Below are positions 1 through 8,830 of a stretch of 64,000 nucleotides of DNA, piece after piece (within the stretch, counting starts at the first letter, position 1; the number at the start of each line of letters is the position of its first letter). The notes below the pieces were generated by a model, which searched no databases, had not been told where the DNA came from, and saw only the letters and a program-made list of their open reading frames with translations. Location of the stretch: NCBI RefSeq assembly GCF_000262345.1, contig NZ_AJTQ01000186.1, positions 1 through 64,000 on the forward strand. The letters run 5' to 3'. Source of the DNA: Streptomyces xiaopingdaonensis. GTDB taxonomy: Bacteria; Actinomycetota; Actinomycetes; Streptomycetales; Streptomycetaceae. The translations under genes and the position numbers were made by a program.

Positions 1-261
1 CAACTCGGTGTCCTTGGCGGTGATCGCGCCGCCCGCGCTGTGCGTGTTCACCGAGACGGCGAGGGAGTCGTAGCCGAGCGTCTGCTCGGAGTGGTGGTCC
101 AACTCCTCCTGGATCGCCGATACATGGACGACCATCGCGGCGGCGGCGAGGTGTCCGGGGAAGGAGTAGGTACGGCGCAGCGCGCCGCCCGAGACCTCCC
201 AGCCGGGCAGCGCCCCGAGTGCCTCAGCGGTCTCCTGCTCGGTCAGCGGCTCGGGTGGCAT
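1..261 (-). CDS. phhB: 4a-hydroxytetrahydrobiopterin dehydratase (partial, C-terminus cut by window)
   Basis: The visible 87 residues read MPPEPLTEQETAEALGALPGW at the start and then continue into the compact alpha/beta fold of pterin-4a-carbinolamine dehydratases. The family hallmark is visible around residues 50-75: an acidic/histidine run (EELDHHSEQ) followed by Y-D-S-L-A-V-S-V-N-T-H. These enzymes dehydrate 4a-hydroxytetrahydropterin so that it can be recycled after aromatic amino acid hydroxylation. Family members are about 100 residues long, so only a short C-terminal tail lies outside the window. The ATG was chosen because it gives the usual N-terminus (a Leu-x-x-x-Glu helix before a Gly-Trp turn). 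The next gene is divergent, 272 bases away. Confidence 0.85.
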   Translation of the reverse strand, partial: MPPEPLTEQETAEALGALPGWEVSGGALRRTYSFPGHLAAAAMVVHVSAIQEELDHHSEQTLGYDSLAVSVNTHSAGGAITAKDTEL

Positions 262-533
262 CACGGCCCCCTTTCCGGACGTACGCACGCCCTGTCGGCT
301 CCCGCGGGCCGCCCGACGCGGGGCAGCCCGACTCGCGACGCCACCCTGCCATGCGCGCGGCGGTCCGACGGGCAGGCGGGAGCGGGGAGTTCGGCCGTCA
401 CCGTCGACACCCGCCCACCCACCGAGGGTGACCGCCCAGAAGACACGCGTCCCCGCACTGGTGCCAGCCCCCCAACCGATGGGCGGGCCAAGCGGCTGTC
501 CGCGACCTCCCCTCGGCGGAGAGGCTCGACGGC

Positions 534-1574
534 ATGACGACAGCACCACACCTGCCGCCGCCTGCGAGCGAACAGCCCCCGAGCAGGGGAAGCGACTTCG
601 CCGGCCTCTCCCGACAGATCGGCGCCGCGGACCTGCTCCGCCGCCGCCCCGGCTACTACGCCGCACGCATCGCCCTCGTGGTTCTCGCGGCGGCCGGATG
701 CGGCGCCGCCTTCCTCCTCCTCGGCGAGAGCTGGTGGCAGCTCGCGGTCGCCGTCGTACTCGGACTCGTCTACGGGCAACTGGCACTGCTCGCACACGAC
801 GTGGCGCACCGGCAGGTGTTCGCCTCGCGCGCCTGGAGCGAGCGCGCCGGCCGGCTCCTCGGCAACCTCGGCATCGGGATGTCGTACGGCTGGTGGATGA
901 ACAAGCACACGCGGCACCACGCCAACCCCAACCACGAGGAGCACGACCCGGACGTCGCGCCGGACATCCTGGTCTGGTCGCGCGAGCAGGCGGCGCAGTC
1001 GCGCGGCGTCCCGCGGTTCATCGGGCGCCACCAGGCCGCATTCTTCTTCCCGCTCCTCACGCTGGAAGGGTTCAACCTCCACGTCTCCAGCGTCCGCGCG
1101 CTCCGCCGGCGGCACATGAAGCGCCCGTTCCTCGAAGGTTCGCTGCTCCTCGTCCACTTCGCCGGCTACCTCGCCGCGCTCTTCGTCCTGCTGCCGCCCG
1201 GCACGGCCGTCGCCTTCCTGCTGGTGCACCACGCCGTCTTCGGCGTCTACCTCGGCTCGATCTTCGCGCCCAACCACAAGGGCATGCCCACGCTCAAGGG
1301 CGACGAGCGCCCGGACTTCCTCCGCCGCCAGGTCCTCACCTCGCGCAACGTGCGCGGCGGCCCCTTCACCGACGTCCTCCTCGGCGGCCTCAACTACCAG
1401 ATCGAGCACCACCTCTTCCCGAGCATGCCCACACCCCACCTGCGCCGCGCGCGCCCGCTCGTCCGCCGGCACTGCGCCGAACTCGGCATCCCCTACCACG
1501 AGACGGGGCTGTTCACCTCGTGGTGCGAGGCGCTCCGGCACATGCGGGAGGTGGGCGAGCCGCTGCGGAACTGA
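534..1574 (+). CDS. Membrane fatty acid desaturase
   Basis: A 346-residue integral membrane di-iron desaturase. The three histidine boxes are all present: HDVAH (88-92), HTRHH (125-129) and QIEHH (289-293). Hydrophobic segments lie at about 45-85, 165-180 and 190-235, with the boxes on the cytoplasmic side as the family requires. The QIEHH form of the third box is typical of acyl-lipid/front-end-like desaturases, which introduce a double bond into a fatty acyl chain using O2 and electrons from a ferredoxin or cytochrome. Position of the double bond cannot be read from sequence. No ferredoxin reductase gene is adjacent, so electrons must come from elsewhere. The ATG is preceded by GGAGAGG. Confidence 0.9.
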   Translation: MTTAPHLPPPASEQPPSRGSDFAGLSRQIGAADLLRRRPGYYAARIALVVLAAAGCGAAFLLLGESWWQLAVAVVLGLVYGQLALLAHDVAHRQVFASRAWSERAGRLLGNLGIGMSYGWWMNKHTRHHANPNHEEHDPDVAPDILVWSREQAAQSRGVPRFIGRHQAAFFFPLLTLEGFNLHVSSVRALRRRHMKRPFLEGSLLLVHFAGYLAALFVLLPPGTAVAFLLVHHAVFGVYLGSIFAPNHKGMPTLKGDERPDFLRRQVLTSRNVRGGPFTDVLLGGLNYQIEHHLFPSMPTPHLRRARPLVRRHCAELGIPYHETGLFTSWCEALRHMREVGEPLRN

Positions 1575-1600
1575 GCGGGGCCCGGAGGCGACCGCGCCCG

Positions 1601-3712
1601 TCAGGACGGGCGCGCCGTCCGCTTCTCCGGCTCCCGCACCGCCGTCGCGCCCCACAACTCCCCCGCGTAGGCGGCGGACTCCGAGAGCCAGCGCCGCAGC
1701 ACCGCGTGGATGCGCTCGGCGCCGACGAGTTCGTCGCCGTCCTCGGTGGGCGGGGAGAGCGTGAGCGGCGAGAGCAGGAACGGCTCGCTCTGCTCGCCGC
1801 CGAGGCCGCCGTGGGAGCCGATCTGCTCCTCGAAGGCGTGCACGGCACCGCTCCCGTCGACCGCCGAGTTGACCATGACGTCGGCCACGTGCGGGAACCC
1901 GGCGGTACGCCGCACCGCCGCAGCGGCACCGGGCCCGAAAGGCGCGAGCGGATCGCCCGGTCCGACGACCTCCCCGGTCGCGAGCCGGTGCTCGCTCCCG
2001 CCCGCACCGAGGACGACGGGCCCGTGCCGCTCGCTCCGCACGAGGACGAAACCGACGCCCGGATGGTCCGCGAGGGCGCGCAGCAACGCCGGTGAGCGCA
2101 TCCCGAGTTGCTCGCGGGTCATGCGCCCCGGCACGTCGGGGAAGGAGACGAGGCCGAGGTTGCCCGAGCAGAGGACGACGGGCCCCGCCGACCGGGGCGG
2201 CTTGCGCGGCACCTCCTGCCCGTCCTCCTCGGGCCGGTGGAGCGCCGTGCGGGCCGCGGTGCGGGCCTCGGACCCGCTCACCGTCCGCCGCGCGCGGCGC
2301 CGTACGGGCAGGCCGCAGCCCGCGCGCACCAGCTCCTCCAGCGTCAGCCCGTACGCGCTCTCGAAGGTCTCGCCGAAGCTCTGGCCGTGGTCGGAGAGGA
2401 GCACCAGCCGGTAGGGCCGCGGGGAGCGTTCGGCGACCTTCGCGATGAGCGCGATCGACCGGTCGAGCCGGCGGAGCACCTGCCGCGCGTCGCGGCTGCG
2501 GGGGCCCGAGTGGTGCGCCACCTCGTCGTAGGCGACGAGGTCCGCGTAGACCGCGGTGCGCCCGCTGAGGAGGTCGCCGAGCACGGCGGTGACGACGACG
2601 TCGCGCTCCACGACGGTCGCGAAGGCGCGGAGGAAGGGGTACAGCCCGCCCCTGCTGACGCGCGGCGCCTCCCGCCGCAGCCGCGACCGCGTGGCCTGCG
2701 CCAGCTCGCGGAACACCTCGGCGACGAACGAGACGACCGTGCGCGTCGCGTTGGCCGGGTCGGAGAAGTAGGCGAAGTACCCGGCCCTCGAACGGGTCTC
2801 CTTGCCGCGGCGTGCGGCGATCGAGAGGACGAGCGCGACCTGTGCGGCGCCGCCGCTGAAGAGGTTGCCCCTGCTCGCCCCGTCGAGCGCGAGCAGCCCG
2901 CGGTCCCCGGTGCGCGCGACGGCCCTGCGCTGGAGCTCGACCGCGCTGGAGGGCCGGTTGCTCACCATCACCTCGCCCGTCTCCTTCTCGTACCAGCGGA
3001 AGGCGGGGACGTCCTCGTTGCTGCCGTGGAGGATGCCGAGCTGGCTGGCGCCGGTCTGGCTCGACCAGTCGGTGCGCCAGCGGCTGAGCCGGTGGGTGCT
3101 TCCGCACATCGCGGCGACCGTCGGCATCAACGGCTCGGAGCCGTCGGGCGGCTCGACCGCGTCGCGGAGGACGGCGTGGCCCACGCCGTCGAGTTGGAGG
3201 AAGACGATGCCGGGCGTGACCGGGCCGCGGCGCGGTCCCTCGCGTCTGCGCCTGCGGTAGGCGAGGCGGGAGAGGCGGCGGCGGTACGCGCCGTCGTCCC
3301 TGACCGTGAGGAAGGTGCTCGTCGCCGAGGAGGTGGCGGACATCACCGCGGCGACGACGACGGCCGTCGTCGGGTCCGTGCTGCCCCGCCCGTAGGGGAT
3401 GAGGTTGATCGCCAGCCACAGCAGCGACCCGTTGAGGAAGAAGACGAGAGCGCCGAGGACGGCCGCGGGGACGAGCAGCAGCGCCCGCACGAGGACGGGC
3501 CACACCAGCGCCCCCAGCAGGCCGAAGGCGCCGGCGCCGATCGCCGCCGTGATGCCGATCCGGGTGGCGCTGTCGCCGTCGGCCGACTGGAGCCGGAAGT
3601 CCGGCAGGACGGCGGCGAGCACCAGCATCGTCAGCGTGCCGACCGCCCAGACGGCGCAGACCCGCAGGAGGCCCGCACCGAGGGTGCGCCACGGTGGCAG
3701 CCGGCGTCGCAC
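1601..3712 (-). CDS. Membrane-anchored alkaline phosphatase/phosphodiesterase-superfamily protein
   Basis: A 703-residue protein with about 130 N-terminal residues forming four hydrophobic segments (roughly 15-35, 53-72, 75-104, 115-128; a holin-like membrane domain) followed by a type I phosphodiesterase/nucleotide pyrophosphatase domain. Metal and nucleophile signatures of the alkaline phosphatase superfamily are visible: FLQLDGVG with Asp175, SSQTGASQLG with candidate nucleophile Thr220, DEVAHHSGP, and LLSDHGQSFGETF. It probably hydrolyses a phosphodiester or phosphate monoester at the membrane, but the substrate is unknown. The GTG start has GGGGAG in front and gives the membrane domain its full length. 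It is monocistronic, convergent with the desaturase and divergent from the MBL-fold gene. Confidence 0.8.
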   Translation of the reverse strand: MRRRLPPWRTLGAGLLRVCAVWAVGTLTMLVLAAVLPDFRLQSADGDSATRIGITAAIGAGAFGLLGALVWPVLVRALLLVPAAVLGALVFFLNGSLLWLAINLIPYGRGSTDPTTAVVVAAVMSATSSATSTFLTVRDDGAYRRRLSRLAYRRRRREGPRRGPVTPGIVFLQLDGVGHAVLRDAVEPPDGSEPLMPTVAAMCGSTHRLSRWRTDWSSQTGASQLGILHGSNEDVPAFRWYEKETGEVMVSNRPSSAVELQRRAVARTGDRGLLALDGASRGNLFSGGAAQVALVLSIAARRGKETRSRAGYFAYFSDPANATRTVVSFVAEVFRELAQATRSRLRREAPRVSRGGLYPFLRAFATVVERDVVVTAVLGDLLSGRTAVYADLVAYDEVAHHSGPRSRDARQVLRRLDRSIALIAKVAERSPRPYRLVLLSDHGQSFGETFESAYGLTLEELVRAGCGLPVRRRARRTVSGSEARTAARTALHRPEEDGQEVPRKPPRSAGPVVLCSGNLGLVSFPDVPGRMTREQLGMRSPALLRALADHPGVGFVLVRSERHGPVVLGAGGSEHRLATGEVVGPGDPLAPFGPGAAAAVRRTAGFPHVADVMVNSAVDGSGAVHAFEEQIGSHGGLGGEQSEPFLLSPLTLSPPTEDGDELVGAERIHAVLRRWLSESAAYAGELWGATAVREPEKRTARPS

Positions 3713-3952
3713 TCCGTCTCCCCTCTGGGGTACGGCACTTGGGCAGGGGGCCGTACCGTCGCGTTGCGGTCTCGATCAGGCACCCGGCTCCTCCCCGACG
3801 CGGGCACTACGTCCACTTTTTCACAGTCCGGTGCGCTGCCGGGCCCCACCCGGAGCCGCGGGGCCGGTCCCGGTGTGCGCGGGGGCGCCGTAGGGTCGTG
3901 GAGTGGAAGGGTCGGCCGGGCAGCGGCGGCCGGCGGCGCAGGAGGAGGTTCC

Positions 3953-4729
3953 GTGGCGGTCGAGGTCACCTGGTGGGGTCACGCCACCGCGACGGTGCTG
4001 GACTCGGGGACGACGGTCCTCACCGATCCGCTCCTCGTCCACCGCCTCGCCCACCTCCGGCGCAGGCGGGGCCAACTGCCGCCCGCGCGGGCCGCGGAGG
4101 CCGACCTGGTCCTCGTCTCCCACCTGCACGCCGACCACCTCCACGTCGGCTCGCTGGCGCGGCTGGCGGCCGGTACCCGTGTCGTCGTCCCGGCCGGAGC
4201 GGTGCGGGCGGTGCCGGGGCTGCGGCGGCTCGCCAAGGTGCTGCGGTTCGAGGAGGTCGCCGCCGGCGACCTGGTGCGCGCGGGAGCGCTCACGGTGCGC
4301 GCGGTGCCGGCGGCGCACGACGGCCGGCGCCTGCCGTACGGCCCGCACCGTGCGCCCGCGCTCGGCTACGTCATCGAGGGCGAGGCCCGCACCTACTTCG
4401 CGGGCGACACCGGCCTGTGGGACGGCATGGCGAAGGCGGTCGGCCCCGTCGACGTGGCGCTGCTGCCGGTCGGCGGCTGGGGGCCCTTCCTCGGCAGCGA
4501 GCACCTCGACGCGCGCCGGGCCGCCGACGCCGCGGCGCTCCTCGCGCCGGCGTGCGCCGTGCCCGTCCACTACGGCACGTACTGGCCGATCGGCCTCGAC
4601 GCGGTGCGTCCGCACGAGTTCCACTCGCCCGGCACGGAGTTCGTGCGCATGGCAGCGCACCATGCGCCCGCCGTCGAGGCCCACCTCCTCGGGCACGGCG
4701 AACACGTGCGGTGGGGTGCTGCCGGGTGA
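3953..4729 (+). CDS. UlaG-like MBL-fold metal-dependent hydrolase
   Basis: A 258-residue metallo-beta-lactamase-fold hydrolase. It begins with the short form of the fold (VTWWGHATA, residues 5-13), then carries the metal motif HLHADH at 57-62, a later metal Asp in YFAGDTG (about residue 149) and PVHYGTYWPIG near the C-terminus, the pattern of UlaG/L-ascorbate-6-phosphate-lactonase relatives. The true substrate is unknown, since many paralogues of this family are unassigned. The GTG start was chosen over a far longer open frame because a GGAGGAGG ribosome site sits just before it and the fold begins there. The stop codon overlaps the GTG of the DedA gene (GTGA), which implies translational coupling. 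Confidence 0.82.
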   Translation: MAVEVTWWGHATATVLDSGTTVLTDPLLVHRLAHLRRRRGQLPPARAAEADLVLVSHLHADHLHVGSLARLAAGTRVVVPAGAVRAVPGLRRLAKVLRFEEVAAGDLVRAGALTVRAVPAAHDGRRLPYGPHRAPALGYVIEGEARTYFAGDTGLWDGMAKAVGPVDVALLPVGGWGPFLGSEHLDARRAADAAALLAPACAVPVHYGTYWPIGLDAVRPHEFHSPGTEFVRMAAHHAPAVEAHLLGHGEHVRWGAAG

Positions 4730-5400
4730 CCGAGTTCCTGGAGCAGCTCGCGCGTACGGGCCGCGAGCTGCTCGCCGCCGCGGGCGAGGCGGCCGTGCCG
4801 CCGGAATCCACGCAGCAGGCGGTGGGGTATCCGTCGCTCTTCCTTCTCGTGGTGCTGGGTTCGCTCGTGCCCGTCGTGCCGACAGGGGCCCTGGTGAGCG
4901 GTTCCGCCGTGGTGGCGCTCCACCAGAGCGTGCCCGTCCTCTCGCTGCTGACGGTCTTCGGCGTCTCCGCCTTCGCCGCGTTCCTCGGCGACCTCGGACT
5001 CTACTGGCTGGGGCAGCGGGGCGTCGGCTCGAAGAACGGCTCGCGGTGGCTCTCCCGACTCCGCGAACGCGTCGCGCCCGACCGGCTGGCCCAGGCCCAC
5101 GACCAGCTCCGCCGGCACGGCGTACTCGTCCTCGTGCTCTCGCGGTTGCTGCCCGCCGGGCGCATCCCCGTGATGCTCGCCTGCCTGCTGGCGCGGATGC
5201 CGGTGCGCGAGTTCGTCCGCGGCGACGTGCCCGCCTGCCTCGTCTGGGCCGCCGCCTACCAGGCGATCGGCATCCTCGGCGGCGCGCTCTTTCCCGAGCC
5301 GTGGGAGGGGGTGGCCGCGGCGGTCGGGCTGACGCTGCTGGTGAGCGCGGCGCCGTCGCTGTGGCGGCGGCTGCGCCGGGGCCGGAAGAGGACGGGCTGA
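4726..5400 (+). CDS. DedA/SNARE-associated family membrane protein
   Basis: A 224-residue DedA (VTT) protein with hydrophobic segments at about 38-60, 65-85, 130-150, 165-185 and 195-212. Family signatures are visible: a G-D-L-G-L-Y-W-L-G helix around residues 87-95 and the SRLLPAGRIPVMLACLLARMP stretch (143-163) that contains the essential Arg-Pro-x-Gly-Arg type motif in DedA proteins. Members act as lipid scramblases or proton-coupled transporters in the membrane. It overlaps the stop of the MBL hydrolase gene by four bases, so the two are made together. The coupling hints at a shared membrane or lipid-related role, which is inference only. Confidence 0.83.
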   Translation: MTEFLEQLARTGRELLAAAGEAAVPPESTQQAVGYPSLFLLVVLGSLVPVVPTGALVSGSAVVALHQSVPVLSLLTVFGVSAFAAFLGDLGLYWLGQRGVGSKNGSRWLSRLRERVAPDRLAQAHDQLRRHGVLVLVLSRLLPAGRIPVMLACLLARMPVREFVRGDVPACLVWAAAYQAIGILGGALFPEPWEGVAAAVGLTLLVSAAPSLWRRLRRGRKRTG

Positions 5401-5426
5401 TCCGGCGGGTCCCGACACCCGTGCGC

Positions 5427-5447
5427 CGGGCGGCAGTCGGCCGCCCG
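5427..5447 (+). terminator. Weak hairpin after the MBL-DedA pair
   Basis: Eight-base arms at 5427-5434 and 5440-5447 are perfectly complementary around a five-base loop, 26 bases after the DedA stop. There is no T-run. It may end transcription before the amidase gene. Confidence 0.35.
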
Positions 5448-5525
5448 TCCCGGTGAGAGAGAGCCGCGGCCCGCGGCCGCCGCCGTTCTCCTACAGTGCC
5501 GGGCCCCGAAGCAGAGGAGGCTCGC

Positions 5526-6929
5526 GTGTCCGAGAGCCGGGACGCCACCGCGACCGCGGCGGCCCTCAGAAGAGGCGAGACCGACGCGCGCACCGTGGTG
5601 GAGGACGCTGTCGCGCGGATCGAACGGCTCGACCCCGTCCACAACGCGGTCGTCCACACCCGGTTCGAGGAGGCGCTCGCCGAGGTGGACGCCGGGCTGC
5701 CGGACGGCCCGCTGCGCGGTGTGCCGGTCCTCGTGAAGGATCTCGGTACGGAGGTCGCGGGGGTGCGGGCGACGGGCGGCAGCCGGCTCTTCGCCGAGGA
5801 GGTCGCGGCGCGCGACAGCGAACTCGTCGCGCGCTACCGCCGCGCCGGCATGGTCGTCCTCGGTACCACCAACACACCCGAACTCGGCCTCAGCACCAGC
5901 ACGGAGCCGACGCTGCACGGGCCGACCCGCAACCCGTGGAGCGCCGTCCACTCGGCAGGCGGTTCCAGCGGTGGCTCCGCGGCCGCGGTGGCGTCCGGCA
6001 TGGTCCCCGTCGCGCACGGCAGCGACGGTGGCGGCTCGATCCGCATCCCGTCGGCGGCGTGCGGGCTGTTCGGCCTCAAGCCGAGCCGCGGCCGGATCTC
6101 GCCGGCACCCCGGCCGACCACCCTGTCAGGGCTGGTGTCGGTCCACCACGCCCTCACCACGACGGTGCGCGACAGCGCGCTGCTCCTCGACGTCGCGGCA
6201 GGACCGCTCCCCGGCGACGCGTACGCCGCTCCCACGCCGGCCGCTTCGTTCGCCGCGCTCGCCCGCCGGGAGCCGGGGCGGTTGCGGATCGGCCTGCTCG
6301 CCGGGCTGCCCGACGGCCCCGAGGTGCACCCCGAAGCGGTCGGTGCGGCGCTCGCGGCGGCGCGGTTGTGCGAGGGCCTCGGCCACGAGGTGACCGAAGC
6401 ACCCGCGCCCTACCGGCCGTCGGAGGTGGCGGCGACCTCGTCCGTGCTCATGGGGTGCGAACTGCTCGCGCTCCTCGACGAGCGGCTCGGCAAGCTGGGA
6501 CGGGCGCTCGCCGACGACGACGTCGAACCCTTCACGCGCGTCGTCCACGAGCACCACCGCACGCAGTCCGCCGCGGACGTCGGCCGTGCGCTGCGGCGCG
6601 CGCAGCAGATCGGCTGGGAGGTCGGCGCCGCCTTCCGGACCTACGACGTGCTGCTGGGCCCGACCCTCGCGCAGCCGACCCCGCGGCTGGGCGTGCTCGA
6701 CACGCGGCGGCCGGAGACGATCTACCGACACGGCGCCACGTACTCCGCGTTCACCAGCGTCCACAACGTCACCGGCATGCCGGCGATGTCCGTCCCGTTC
6801 GGCCACGGCGCCGAAGGGCTCCCGCTCGGCGTCCAGTTCGCCGCCGACCTCGGCGGGGAGGGGCTGCTCCTGTCGCTCGCAACGCAGTTGGAGCAGGCGG
6901 CGCCGTGGCGTCGGACCGTGGACGGCTGA
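5526..6929 (+). CDS. Amidase-signature hydrolase
   Basis: A 467-residue amidase signature enzyme with the full Ser-cisSer-Lys triad: Lys71 in VPVLVKDLG, the GGSSGGS run at 145-151 that holds the cis-serine, and the nucleophile Ser171 in GSDGGGSIRIPSAACG. Such enzymes hydrolyse carboxamides to acids and ammonia in the cytoplasm; specificity here is not evident, and the pair with GatB needed for tRNA amidation is absent, so this is not GatA. The GTG at 5526 was preferred over an ATG 30 bases upstream because AGAGGAGG lies at the right distance from it. No partner gene is coupled to it; the transporter 264 bases downstream could carry a substrate or product. Confidence 0.9.
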   Translation: MSESRDATATAAALRRGETDARTVVEDAVARIERLDPVHNAVVHTRFEEALAEVDAGLPDGPLRGVPVLVKDLGTEVAGVRATGGSRLFAEEVAARDSELVARYRRAGMVVLGTTNTPELGLSTSTEPTLHGPTRNPWSAVHSAGGSSGGSAAAVASGMVPVAHGSDGGGSIRIPSAACGLFGLKPSRGRISPAPRPTTLSGLVSVHHALTTTVRDSALLLDVAAGPLPGDAYAAPTPAASFAALARREPGRLRIGLLAGLPDGPEVHPEAVGAALAAARLCEGLGHEVTEAPAPYRPSEVAATSSVLMGCELLALLDERLGKLGRALADDDVEPFTRVVHEHHRTQSAADVGRALRRAQQIGWEVGAAFRTYDVLLGPTLAQPTPRLGVLDTRRPETIYRHGATYSAFTSVHNVTGMPAMSVPFGHGAEGLPLGVQFAADLGGEGLLLSLATQLEQAAPWRRTVDG

Positions 6930-7049
6930 GGGGATCGACGACGGACGCGAACTCGCGGGCGTGGCAGTCCGGCCCGAGCCTCCCGGTACGCGGTCGGCCC
7001 GGTTCACGCCGCACACCGCAACTTCCCTGCACCCAGGCGAAGTTCGACC

Positions 7050-7066
7050 GTCCCGGTAGCCGGGAC
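7050..7066. other. Short inverted repeat between amidase and MFS genes
   Basis: Seven-base arms (GTCCCGG / CCGGGAC) flank a three-base loop. It sits 121 bases after the amidase stop and 128 bases before the transporter start, so it could be a weak terminator or a regulator site. Nothing else stands out in this 264-base gap. Confidence 0.3.
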
Positions 7067-7193
7067 CGAAGGCGAGCGCGTCCGCCCTTCTGTGTCTCAC
7101 TGAGTGTCCCGCCCCGACCGACGGCATCGCCCCGCTCTCCGCGGTCCGGCAAGGCACCCGCGAGCCCGCCCGTCTCCTCGACGAAGGATCACG

Positions 7194-8687
7194 ATGGCAC
7201 CCCACTCGAAGACCGTGCTCGGCGAAGTGCCCAGGCGCCGGGTGTTCGCCGTGCTCGCGCTGATCGTCCTCTTCTCCGAGATCGCCACCTTCGAAATCCT
7301 CATGGTCTACCCGGCGCTGCCCGCCATGACCCGGGAGTTCGAGACCGTCCACATCGCCTGGGTCTCCTCGATCCTGACGCTGGCGGGGGCGACGGTGATG
7401 CCGCTGATCGGCAAGGCCGCGGACAAGTGGGGCAAGAAGCGGGTGATCGTGCTGCTCGGCGGCGTCTTCGTCGCCGGGAGCGTCGTCTGCGCGGTGGCGC
7501 CCTCGCTGCCGGTGCTGCTGGCGGGCAGGGCGCTCCAGGGGTGCCTCGTCGGCGTCGTGACGATGTCGTACAGCCTCGTGCGGGACATCATGCCGCGGGA
7601 GTTCGTGCCCATCGCGCTGGGGACCGTGGTGACCGGCGTCGGCATGTCCGGCATCGCGGGGCCGTTCCTCGCCGGCTGGCTCCTCGACGACTACGGGTAC
7701 ACCGGCATCTTCTGGTTCCTCGCCCTCTACGTGGCCGTCCTGCTGCCGCTCTTCGGAGCGCTGGTGCCGGAGAGCCCCGTCCGCGTCTCCCGGCCCATCG
7801 ACTACCCCGGGACCGCGCTGCTCGGCCCCGGGATCGGTGTGGTGCTGCTCGGCGTCACCCAGGGAGGCGACTGGGGCTGGAGCTCGGCGCGCACCGTGGC
7901 TCTCCTCGTCGCCGGGGTCGCGATGCTCGCCGGCTTCGTCTGCTGGGAACGCGTCTGCCGCAACCCGCTGATCGACCTGAAGGTGCTCACGGGACGCAGG
8001 TTCGGACCGACCGTGCTCGCCGTCTCCTGTGTGGCGTACATGATGAACGCGCACTCCTTCCTCGTCCCCACGATGCTGATGACGCCGGGCGAGACCCCGG
8101 GGATCGGCTACGGCGCCGGGCTGTCGGCGACCGAGTACGCGATCTGGACGTGCCCCATGGGCCTCGCGGGGATGTTCCTCGGGCCGCTCGGCGGCTACCT
8201 GTCCAAGAAGGTCGGCGCGCGCCAGGTCCTCCTCGCCTCCGCCGTGCTGTTCCTGCTCGCGATGTACCTGGGCTCGCGGTTGTTCACCGTGCAGTGGCAG
8301 GTGGGGCTCGTGAGCCTGACCGTCGGCTGCGCGGTGGGCTTCCTGCACTCCTCCAACGCCAACCTCGTCCAGGACGCGCTGCCCGAGTCGCAGAGCGGTG
8401 TGGGCAACTCGATAGGCGGCATGAGCGCGCTGTTGACCGCCGGGATCGCCACGGCCGTCACCGGGGCGATCATGTCGAACGACGTGCTCGGCGTCGATCC
8501 GCGCACCCACTCGGTGCTCTACGACGACCGTGCGCTGACCAACGGCTTCCTCGCCGCGGCGGCCGTGGGCACGGTCGGCCTGGCGGTCGTCCTCCTCATG
8601 CGGCACGGGCGGGCTCCCGCGCAGGGGGGCCTCGTCGAGCAGGAGGACGGCGTCCGCGGGACCTCCCCCGCCGAGCCCGTCGGGTGA
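7194..8687 (+). CDS. MFS transporter, DHA2-like (14 membrane segments)
   Basis: A 497-residue major facilitator with about 14 hydrophobic segments spread evenly from residue 18 to 480, the DHA2 drug:proton antiporter topology. The loop 2-3 motif A appears as GKAADKWGKKRVI (near residues 72-84), and a motif C-like GTVVTGVGMSGIAGPFLAGWL follows in segment 5. This predicts proton-driven export of a small molecule from the cytoplasm; the substrate is unknown. The ATG at 7194, behind AAGGATC, is chosen because it starts just before the first membrane helix. The next gene is convergent, so this is a single-gene unit. Confidence 0.85.
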   Translation: MAPHSKTVLGEVPRRRVFAVLALIVLFSEIATFEILMVYPALPAMTREFETVHIAWVSSILTLAGATVMPLIGKAADKWGKKRVIVLLGGVFVAGSVVCAVAPSLPVLLAGRALQGCLVGVVTMSYSLVRDIMPREFVPIALGTVVTGVGMSGIAGPFLAGWLLDDYGYTGIFWFLALYVAVLLPLFGALVPESPVRVSRPIDYPGTALLGPGIGVVLLGVTQGGDWGWSSARTVALLVAGVAMLAGFVCWERVCRNPLIDLKVLTGRRFGPTVLAVSCVAYMMNAHSFLVPTMLMTPGETPGIGYGAGLSATEYAIWTCPMGLAGMFLGPLGGYLSKKVGARQVLLASAVLFLLAMYLGSRLFTVQWQVGLVSLTVGCAVGFLHSSNANLVQDALPESQSGVGNSIGGMSALLTAGIATAVTGAIMSNDVLGVDPRTHSVLYDDRALTNGFLAAAAVGTVGLAVVLLMRHGRAPAQGGLVEQEDGVRGTSPAEPVG

Positions 8688-8830
8688 CCACTGACTCGCG
8701 GGGCCACCGGCCGGACCGCCGAGACCGGAAGCGCCCCTCCGTCTCCGGGCATCCGCCCGCGGGGCGCGCGCCGTCCGGCGACGCGCCGCACGGCCGGTGC
8801 CGGACGTCCGACCCCGACCGGGCGCGAGTA

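Noticed and set aside
261..3692. A 1143-codon open frame on the minus strand antisense to the desaturase
   Set aside because: It is Arg/Pro/Ala-rich, lacks domains, and overlaps the clear desaturase gene and another frame of the phosphodiesterase gene. High GC makes such long shadows common.
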